Origin: Pratylenchus scribneri
Taxonomy: Eukaryota > Nematoda > Chromadorea > Rhabditida > Pratylenchidae
Assembly (NCBI GenBank): GCA_030063045.1
Contig: JAQSEB010000166.1
Span: forward strand, 467,001 to 531,000
DNA length: 64,000 nucleotides
Reading direction: 5' to 3'
Shown: positions 56,801 to 64,000 of the stretch, piece by piece
Layout: every line of letters begins with the position of its first letter
How positions within the stretch are numbered: position 1 is the first letter of the stretch
The notes under the pieces: model-generated
Told to the model about the DNA's origin: nothing
The model's database searches: none
The model's input: only the letters and a program-made list of their open reading frames with translations
Made by a program: the position numbers and the translations under genes

Positions 56801-57941
56801 CCAAATAAAATTGGTCATAAGTTTTAATAACTCTAACTCTAAAAAAATTCAATTTTCTGCTGGTAATTAACCCAGTATGATTATCCTAAAAAACTAAATC
56901 AGAATATTTCATAAAAAATCAGAATATTGCACATAGCAATAAAAATCATAAATATAAAATCTCAAAATTTAATTATTAAAATTCACAAATTTAAATGATT
57001 AGCCTTAGAAAGCCGGGGATCTTAACTTTTTTTTAAATATATTTTATAATCAAAAATCAAATTTAATATTTAAATAAAATATCAATCAAAAATCAAATTT
57101 AATATTTAAATAAAATAAATGCGTAAAATGCCCCCACGCCCCACCTGATTCAACACTAGATTCATCATCTTCATCATCATCCACTAAAAAATCTTCCATA
57201 TCGCTGCCCGATTCCACATCCATGGCATCCTCTCGATCGCCGCCATATTCATCCTGATAATAAGCGCCGGTGAATTTCATCATCTTCCGTGCGCGTGTGC
57301 TCGGCGTAATGTGATGGAATGTGGAAATGTCATCATCAGAGACATCATCGTCTTCTTTGCTTTTTCGTGTCCGGCATCGGCGTTTCCGATTTGTTGACCC
57401 ATCGCTTGTGGATGAAGAACATTTTCGAGTGCGGCTGCGTGTCTAAAATTTGGAAAAATTACAAAAAAATTTAGGTGAGTTTTTATTTTTTTAATCTAAT
57501 TTCCATTTACTTTAAAATGTCTTAAATGTGTTTTTGCAAATTTTGTATTTTGCCCTATAATATTTTTGTATTTTTGGAGAAATGTGTTTCTCTAGTACTA
57601 AAATGTGTTTTCACTGGTGTTTTTCAAATTGTAATAGGTGAAATTCAAAAAAAAAATGCTGAATTGTAAACATTTAGAAATGAATAACCAAAAGTTATTT
57701 AAATTTAATCAAAAAATTTCTTCGAATTTTAATAGTTAATAATTTTTACGAGTTTCAATAAGTTAATTTATCATCTTCCCCAAATACTCACAATAGGAGT
57801 TTGTTTATGCACAATTTGTTGTCCCACATCATCGTTCTCTTCGTCACTGCTGTCAATTCGGTTTGCCGTTTTTGGCTGTTCTTCTTCTTCATCATCCGAA
57901 ATTTCAATTCGTTTTCGCTGCTTTTTCGGTGATTTTGACAT
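53875..57941 (-). CDS. Acidic/basic low-complexity, probably nuclear protein
   Basis: Preferred model, six exons: 57941-57792, 57442-57145, 56372-55992, 54968-54802, 54176-54084, 54033-53875; 415 residues. The N-terminal two thirds is low complexity: KKQRKR basic patch, Ser/Asp/Glu runs (ISDDEEEE, SDMEDFLVDDDEDDE), basic stretches (TNRKRRCRTRKSK, LRHRRR) and TARRSQRIQQKEEE, suggesting a nuclear, chromatin-associated protein. The C-terminal third (from AEIHWLAEKQNRWEFTGQEL to the VYIFSRCQIFPVVPKRRKF region) looks folded but is not a domain I recognise. The link from exon 3 to exon 4 uses donor A/GTGGGT at 55992; if it is not used, exon 3 reads on to a TAA at 55957 and gives a 287-residue protein, leaving exons 4-6 without a start. 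Intron 2 holds a GAAGAT-rich foldback (56561-56801), intron 3 a family B MITE. Confidence 0.65.
54312..54693. mobile_element. Foldback element in intron of acidic-protein gene
   Basis: Left CTCAATTTTTCCTCTAATTT and right AATTAGAGGAAGAATTAAG, inner GGCTGAATTTGGCC/GGCTAAATTCAGCC and TTTTTTGGCCATAACTTGG against TGAGTTATGGCCAAAAAAC. The right arm interior has CCTTAACCTAACCCTAACCC. Confidence 0.6.
55084..55409. mobile_element. Mutator-like MITE family B, copy 2
   Basis: GGATGGTATTTAATTTGTCG start and GCAATTTTAAATATTTCCC end, exact 9-bp target duplication TTTAAATAA (55075-55083, 55410-55418). Internal words match 46110-46468 (ACCAATTAAACCATGACAAA, CGATGCGTCTTGATGAGCTC). Confidence 0.83.
55612..55803. 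mobile_element. Diverged TACCGTAAATT TIR element
   Basis: TACCGTAAATTCTCTATTAC with a weak inverted partner GGTTACTAATAGAGGATTTA; interior words (AATTTCACCTAAAAATTGGT) correspond to those of 50481-50659. In the intron of the acidic-protein gene. Confidence 0.5.
56561..56801. mobile_element. Foldback with GAAGAT-rich interior
   Basis: Inverted termini GGTATTATTGCAGTTTAGG / CACCTAAACTGCAATAGTAC(C). The left interior is (GAAGA/GATGAT)n, the right (CATCAT)n, so it can fold fully. In intron 2 of the acidic-protein gene. Confidence 0.65.
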
Positions 57942-58114
57942 TTTTCCTTTTTTGGTTAACTTAAAAATTAGATAAAAAAAACACAAATTGATCGATATTT
58001 TAATATTGAAAAAACAAAATAAATTAGAAAAAATATTCGTTAATTTCAAACTTTAACAACAATAAATAATAAAGAAAACATTTAATTCAAAAATTATTAT
58101 TTTTCCTGATAAAA

Positions 58115-61100
58115 TCAATAACGAAATGGAATATTTCTCTTTTCCGCCAATGTTCGATATTTTTCCTCATAATCTTCTTCAAAATCAAAAAGTGGGCGAA
58201 TTTTTCTTCCTGAAGCGGCTATCAATGGTTCCAGCAGTAGTTCATCATCATCCGCATCAACTTCGGGATCTTCATTATCAGCGATAATCTTTTCTTCCAT
58301 TTCCGATTGCTTTGGTTTTTGTTGCTGCATTGCAAAAGGTAGTGGCATCCTTTGCTTTTTATAACCGCTTTGATTTGAATTTTGCATTTTGTTCGGCATT
58401 TTTGGATAATGTTGAAAAGTTGAGGAATTTTTTATAGCAAATTGCGGCTGCATTCCTTTGTATTCAAACTTGTGGCCAGCAGGAGGAATGCCATTTGAGA
58501 GAGGAGGATGGGAAATATCATCTTCAAAAATAGAAAAAGTTTTAAGAAAATTACAGGGCTTAAAATCTTAAAAATCAACAAAATAACAAAATGCATCGAA
58601 TTTATTTATGTAAATTGATTCATTTCATTTCTATTTATTATTTTTAGAATAAATATTATATTCTCAGTTTATTTTCCTATTTATAACATACCCAAAAATT
58701 GTTGTGGAATTTGTGCCGGTGCCTCCTCCGCAATTTGCTCTGTTCCATCATATTTTGCCAACATTTCGGCCATTTCTTTGCGCAACCATGGCAATGATTT
58801 CAATGGCAAATTCAAATATCTTTCTTTCATATTGATTTAGTGGAAGGCAAAAAGTCGAAGGCAAATTTGCTTCTGACCGTACATTTGGTGCTCATTGGGG
58901 AAAAACAATAATTCCAATTGGAATTTGTGGCTTTGGCCAATCAATTCCACAGTTCGCAATTGTTTAAAAACATTGCCAGCTTTGACAATCATCGATTGGG
59001 AGAAATCTTAAAATATTAATTAAACACTTAATAAATTAATTTTTCTAGAAAAAATATTGAAAATGTCTAATTTGCCTTAGTAGATCTAGAGACCTTATAT
59101 TCAATCGATAGATCTCATCAAGACTCGTCAATGGCTAGCCGCCTTTTGCGGATCCGTTTTTTGCGGACGAAACGGTTTGGTGTCGATGGCAGTAAAGTTG
59201 CTGTGGCATTCTTTATACCATTTTATTGGGAATAAAATTAGCTACAAAATGACATCAAATTCATTGGCCAATATTGGGTATTCGCTGAGTTATGGCCAAA
59301 AAACCGCTGGTTTACTTAAAATTATATTTCTGGCTGTTTTTTGGCCATAACTAGGTGAATATCCAATATTGAACAATGAATTTGATGTCATTTTGTAGCT
59401 CTAATTTTATTCCCAATAAAATGGTATAAGAATATGCCTCATAAACTTTACCGGCATCGACACCAAACCGTTTCGTCCGCAAAAAGACGGTTCCGCAAAA
59501 GGCGTAATACCCTCGTCAATAGTAGATATAATATTTTTTTTATCATGGTTTGGTAAAAAAATTACATTTAAACCGTTTAAAAAACCATCTTTTGTTTTTC
59601 GGCTCAAAAGCAATTTAAAATTAATAAACTTCAAATCATTATCCAACAACGCATTTTGATTTTGATGGGTTCTATCGATTGAGTGAGTATATACTAAGGT
59701 TTGGAGATCTAGGACAAGCCATTGAACCACCTTAAAATTCTTTCGATATTTTCAATATTTTTTTCAACGTTAAAATATTCTTTTTTTAACATCTAGTCTT
59801 GTATATTTTTATTTTTACAGAGACTCTAGCCATATTTTTAAATTTATGAGTGATATTTTGCCACACAAACTTGGAATTTGTAATTTTTGTTCAAAATTTT
59901 CCGCCGTCAATGTCCCAATTAATTCATCCAATGCCCGAACAAATGCATAAGCATACTGAGGGACCAAAATGATGGGAAAATTGAAATATATGCCTGACCG
60001 GTGTTCCTTCAATTTTAATAAATTTGGCCTATAAGTGGAATAATACTTACACTTAATTTGAAGAATTTTTGGCCACTTTTGCCCTTACACAATTTAAGTA
60101 GCAAATGTCTTTTATTGTAAATGTTCAGTCCGAGAATGCGAATCTCTAAATCAAAATGGTCGTCAAGGCGTTTTTCTTGCACTTCTGATTCCGAATATTG
60201 TTGTTGTGGTTGCTCTTTTTGCTTGATTAAATTATTTGTTGGTGTTTCGTGCAATGAAATGTTCGAAGATGGATACTCGTCTGCTGGAGATGGAAGAATG
60301 TCATCATCATTTCCACTGCAGAAACGATTGCGTTGGTAGAACTGAGTGTGAATTAAAAAACTATTTTTAAATTTAAGCCATCAAGTGGATACTTCATATC
60401 CATATTTTTTAATAATATAAATATTTCGGAATAATATGTTCAGTTTGTACTTTTATCGGGACCATTAAAAATCGAGAAAAGGTTTTTTTGTCGACAAAAT
60501 TGGATTCTTTTGTCGACAAAATGGTTTTTTTTGTCGACAAAGTGGATTCTTTTGTCGACAAATCGGTTTTTTTTGTCGACAACTAATAAAAATTAGTTTT
60601 TCACGTTGTAAACAATATAAAACGGTTTTGGGACACTTCAGGGATGCGCGGAAGTCAAAAAGGAGGTGAGTGGGATATACCCGGATATAGGGGGATTAAG
60701 GTGGATATAGGGGGATTAAGCCGGATAAGCCTAGTTAGGGGCTAGGGATTAGGGTTAGGGGTTCGGAGCATAGGAATCTCGCGAAGCCGGAAGCATAACA
60801 GCCAACCAGGACCCACACTCATCTATTTCGGGGCTTAATCCAGCTTAATCCCCCTATATCCACCTTAATCCCCCTATATCCGGCCATATCCCGCGCACTC
60901 TATTGGCCTCTATTACACCTCCCCGACCGTCTAGTGGCCTTCTGGCCCATTTCCCGTCCATTACGGGGCTTAATCCCCCTATAACTAATTTTTCTTAGTT
61001 GTCGACAAAAAAAACCGATTTTGTCGACAAATAAAACTCATTTATAAGTGTCGACAAAAAAAACCCATTACCCTACGTTCACAATGGCGCGTTTTGCCGC

Positions 61101-63201
61101 CGCGGCAAAACGCGCGCGTCTTACAAAAAATCGCGTAGGTGTTCACAATGAACGCGATTTTTTGACTCGCTCGGCGGCAAAACGCGCCGCGTCTTCCAAA
61201 AAATCGCTTAGGTGTTCACAATGGACGCGATTTTTGAACTCGCTGGGCGGCAAAACGCGCCGCATCTTCAAAAAAATCGCGTAGGTGTTCACAATGGGCG
61301 CGATTTTTGAACTCGCTGGGCGGCAAAACGCGCCGCGTCTTTCAAAAAATCGCTTAGGTGTTCACAATGAGAACTCGCCAAGCGTTTTGCCGCTTTGGTG
61401 TTCACAATGGACGCGTTTTATTATAAAAAGGAAAATCGTGGAGCGTTTGCGGGAAAATAATGGATGAATGGTCCTTTTGAAGTTCTTTCAATGAGAGAAA
61501 TTAGAACCGGTATTTCTAAAAATTATTTTTAAATTTTAAGAATTTAATAAAAATTTAAATTAACCCATTTCTGGTACAGAAAAATTTCCTCTTTTCAATG
61601 ATATAAGAATCTAATTTTTATAAAGAGGATTAAACTATTTATGGAATATATTGGGGCTCGAGATAGATTTCTATATAAAATTTTAAAATTTAATAATTAT
61701 TTTTTTATAGCGAGCTTATTCGATGCAGAAAAATGGGCGCTACCCCGATTGATCGCGTCTCTCATAATCATAATCATAATCATAATCATAATGTCCCATC
61801 TCAAAATGTCCCAAAGGGGAAAAATCTCGAAATGTCCCACCAAAAAATTTAGAAAATTTGTTTTCGATCAAATTATATATCAATCGATGCGCCTTGATGC
61901 GGAAATTCTGAATCTGTCATCAATTTTGCATAAAACTCAAAAATAGAAAAGTTATGACCAGTTTAGTTAAGTACATTTTTAGACATTTTTGCGAAATTTA
62001 AATGGCCATAACTTTTTTACTTTTTTGTTTTATGCGAAACCAATACCAGATTCGTGATCAGCACAATCAGGCGCGTCGATTGAAGTATAATTTGACCTAG
62101 AATAAAAAATTTTAAAAAATATTTGCGAAAGTGAAGGTTCCCCTTTTTGGATTGGAATTCGAAAAAAATTTGAGGTTTTTTCCAGTCATATTATAGTTGA
62201 TTCAACGTGCCCCAATCTGCTGATTACGAATCTGGTATTGGTTTCGCATAAAACAAAAAAGTAAAAAAGTTATGGCCATTTAAATTTGGCCAAAAATGTC
62301 TAAAAAATTTACTTTACTAAAATGATCACAACTTTTTTATTTTTGCATTTTATGCAAAATTGATGATAGATTCAGAATCCCCGCATCAAGGCGCATCGAT
62401 TGATATATAATTTGACTTGATTTGGAATCATTGATTTTTCATCATATCATAAATTTTTATATTCACCCTTTATATAATTTTTCCTTTATCCAATAAAAAT
62501 AATTTTTATATCATTGAAAAGAGCAGAGTCTTTTACATAGGTTGGGATCGATTTGGAAATTTTAGAAAATTGTTAAATATTTTTAAATATTTTTTAAAAA
62601 TGTCTACTCTAGTTTTTTGGGAGAAAAAACGCGCCAGAAAATCAAATATTTTGAACTGGTCGCGTTTTGCCGCCGCGGCTAAACGCGCCCAAAAAACGCG
62701 TCATTGTGAACAGATGGGCGATTTTTATAATTTTGGCGCGTTTTGCCGCCGCGACAAAACGCGTGTGTGTTCACAACCAACGCGATTTTTGTGGCGCGTT
62801 TTGCCGCGGCGCGTTTTGCCGCTTTGTCAAATCGCGTGGGTGTTCACAATGGTCGCGATTTTTGTGGCGCGTTTTGCCGCGGCGCGTTTTGCCGCTTTGT
62901 CAAATCGCGTGGGTGTTCACAATGAACGCGATTTTTGTAGCGCGTTTTGCCGCGGCGCGTTTTGCCGCGGCGACAAAACGCGCCATTGTGAACACCAAAG
63001 CGTTTAGCCGCGGCGGCAAAACGCGCCATTGTGAACGCAGGGTTAGTCGACAAAAAAAACCGCACCCTTAAAAATCTTATATAAATTTAGATTAAACCTC
63101 TTGAAGTTTGGATCGAACTAAGCAATAACGGCTATTCCTACTTTGGATTGCCGGAAATTGTCTGCCATAAATTGTGCATGATTTGTGGAGGCCTTTGCCA
63201 T
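58115..63201 (-). CDS. Unrecognised protein with two PUR-like repeats, paralogue 1
   Basis: Six exons: 63201-63142, 60341-60051, 60006-59871, 59006-58878, 58823-58692, 58521-58115; 384 residues. Repeat 1 (about residues 88-150: YNKRHLLLKLCKGKSGQKFF, RSGIYFNFPIILVPQYAYAF, VRALDELIG) and repeat 2 (HKFQLELLFFPNEHQMYERY, LNLPLKSLPWLRKEMAEML) have a beta-strands-then-amphipathic-helix pattern reminiscent of PUR nucleic-acid-binding repeats; this is pattern resemblance only. The C-terminal tail is disordered: Gln-rich, YPKMPNKMQNSNQSGYKKQ, then acidic. A 54-bp intron (58824-58877) removes an in-frame TAA. Exon 1 (MAKASTNHAQF) is the least certain part; it is separated by a 2.8-kb intron filled by a composite foldback. 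The tail is shared with the neighbour at 63423-63799, indicating tandem duplication. Confidence 0.6.
59133..59511. mobile_element. Mutator-like MITE family A, copy 3 (nested)
   Basis: GCCTTTTGCGGATCC and TTGCGGACGAAACGG at the left, CCGTTTCGTCCGC and CCGCAAAAGGC at the right. Exact 9-bp target duplication CTCGTCAAT (59124-59132, 59512-59520). It interrupts a family B-like foldback whose halves are 59040-59123 and 59521-59780. Confidence 0.83.
61070..61415. repeat. GCGTTTTGCCGC minisatellite block, left
   Basis: Tandem-like units of about 65-70 bp combining GGTGTTCACAATG, ACGCGATTTTTTG and GCGGCAAAACGCGCC. GC-rich relative to its surroundings. Mirror partner at 62625-63040. Confidence 0.75.
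61868..62422. repeat. Inverted repeat nested in composite foldback
   Basis: Arms 61868-62100 and 62185-62422: ATCAATCGATGCGCCTTGAT against ATCAAGGCGCATCGATTGAT, TTTTATGCGAAACCAATACC against GGTATTGGTTTCGCATAAAA. Confidence 0.8.
62625..63040. repeat. GCGTTTTGCCGC minisatellite block, right
   Basis: Several units of GTGTTCACAATG, CGCGATTTTTGTGGCGCG and TTTTGCCGCGGCGCG, ending GGCAAAACGCGCCATTGTG, the reverse of the left block start. Confidence 0.75.
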
Positions 63202-63422
63202 AAATAAATTTGTTTACGTTGAATAAATGATAGCCAAAATGGCGCGTGTGGAACATTTTTTGTTGGCTTAAAATTCAAATTAAATTGTGCAATGAAAATT
63301 TGGGTCAAAAATTTTTTAAATAATTGCAATTAAAAAACAATTATGAAAACATTTGTTAAAAAACTAAATTTTTATACACCAGCAGAGACGAAAATAACAA
63401 AAAAAAAACTATTTTTGTAAAA

Positions 63423-63799
63423 TCAATGTATTGATGGATTTTTTGTTTTAGCCGCTATTCTTCTATATTTGTCCATTTCTTCATCATCAATTTGGAAAAG
63501 TGTGCGAATGCGTTCCTCCAATTCGGCCATTTGTGGATCTACCGGCGGCTCAATGCCATTTTTGTTGGGTTTTTTCACTTCAATTTGTTGCAAATTTGGT
63601 TTTCCTTGCATACCAAAAGCCATTTGCTTTTTATGACCACTTTGATTTGAATTTTGCATTTTGGCTGACATTTTTGGATATTGTTGAAAAGATATGGGTT
63701 TTTTGTTGACAAATTCTTGTGGCTGTCTCATTCTTTTGTCTTCAAAACTGTGAGCAGCAGAAGAAGAAATGCAATTTGGAAGAAGAACATTGATATTAC
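63423..63799 (-). CDS. Paralogue 2 of the PUR-like-repeat gene, last exon only
   Basis: Terminal exon (acceptor TTTTTTGAAG at 63800-63809, stop at 63423-63425), 124 residues, the rest lying beyond the right edge. Reads HSFEDKRMRQPQEFVNK, then QQYPKMSAKMQNSNQSGHKK, then an acidic end; the same phase and layout as the last exon of the gene at 58115-63201 (HKFEYKGMQPQFAIK, YPKMPNKMQNSNQSGYKK). The extra exonic acidic insert of paralogue 1 is shorter here. Function unknown. Confidence 0.65.
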
Positions 63800-63809
63800 C
63801 TTCAAAAAA

Positions 63810-64000
63810 GAAATATAATTAAAAAGCATTGCCGAGAAATTATATTTTTAATTAATCCAAGGTGCTAGGTCGTTTCCTGCTGAATTGTGCAAATATGGAC
63901 TTTTTCTACTTATTTATAAACAGACCGTTTTTAGGCCCTGGGCTAAGAGTTTAAAACTAAAGACTGGAAAAAATGGTTACCATTCGATGCGTCTCGATGA
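63810..64000. other. Intron of paralogue 2 with foldback start
   Basis: AT-rich intron sequence; the last 30 bp (ACCATTCGATGCGTCTCGATGA) carry the core shared by the foldbacks, so another such element is cut by the window edge. Confidence 0.5.

Larger units (their letters stand above)
60474..63067. mobile_element. 2.6-kb composite foldback element
   Basis: Ends GAGAAAAGGTTTTTTTGTCGAC and the inverted GTCGACAAAAAAAACCGCAC(CC); a 9-bp direct repeat TTAAAAATC flanks it (60465-60473, 63068-63076). Inside: GTCGACAAA clusters (60490-60590, 60995-61060) bracketing inverted GGATATAGGGGGATTAAG/CTTAATCCCCCTATATCC; GCGCGTTTTGCCGC repeat blocks with GTGTTCACAATG words, mirror-oriented at 61070-61415 and 62625-63040; and a third inverted pair at 61868-62100 / 62185-62422. 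No transposase frame. In intron 1 of the 58115-63201 gene. Confidence 0.7.

Noticed and set aside
58837..58839. In-frame stop codon in the PUR-like gene
   Set aside because: It lies in a 54-bp intron (58824-58877) whose removal joins QMY to ERYLNL in phase.
61048..63071. Arg/Ala-rich frames up to 145 codons
   Set aside because: Translations of the GCGTTTTGCCGC minisatellite blocks; they repeat in several frames and lack any domain.

Overview
This is an AT-rich window from a nematode nuclear genome. Three things show it. Genes are split by many very short introns (about 42-55 bp, many with GTTTG-type donors and at least one GC-AG intron). There are two 7TM chemoreceptors of the nematode-only Srt class. 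Non-coding DNA is filled by short non-autonomous transposons. The AT content, intron style and a ~171-bp satellite suggest a tylenchid such as a root-knot nematode, but species is inference.

Layout. 1-17748 is one uninterrupted tandem satellite array of roughly 100 monomers (171-175 bp), open at the left edge. Then come: a complete FAIM gene (minus, 18734-20305); a small secreted coiled-coil protein (minus, 21616-21924); a complete 18-exon proton/myo-inositol transporter gene (plus, 25420-32906) whose introns hold a frameshifted second copy of the secreted-protein gene, a 0.6-kb palindrome, a hexamer-repeat element and tRNA relics; a receptor-like 3' exon (plus, about 34193-34453); chemoreceptor srt-A (minus, 34790-38037); a young short LTR element with identical LTRs (39760-41088) inside an older foldback; chemoreceptor srt-B (minus, 41237-44921), with poly-G and GC-rich elements in its last intron; a microsomal epoxide hydrolase (minus, 46721-51532); an acidic, probably nuclear protein (minus, 53875-57941); and two tandem paralogues of an unrecognised family, one complete (minus, 58115-63201) with a 2.6-kb composite foldback in intron 1, and one cut by the right edge (63423 onward).

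Genes and function. The genes do not form one pathway: solute uptake, anti-apoptosis/proteostasis, epoxide detoxification or lipid signalling, and chemosensation. The strongest theme is non-coding: at least ten short foldback or minisatellite-bearing elements, many with exact 8- or 9-bp target duplications (hAT-like and Mutator-like signatures), often nested and often in introns. Several otherwise different elements share a core resembling GATGCGTCTTGATGAGCTC. No transposase is encoded here, so all must be mobilised from elsewhere. Exon models were assembled by hand from reading frame, splice sites and remembered family architecture; none was tested by alignment or RNA.
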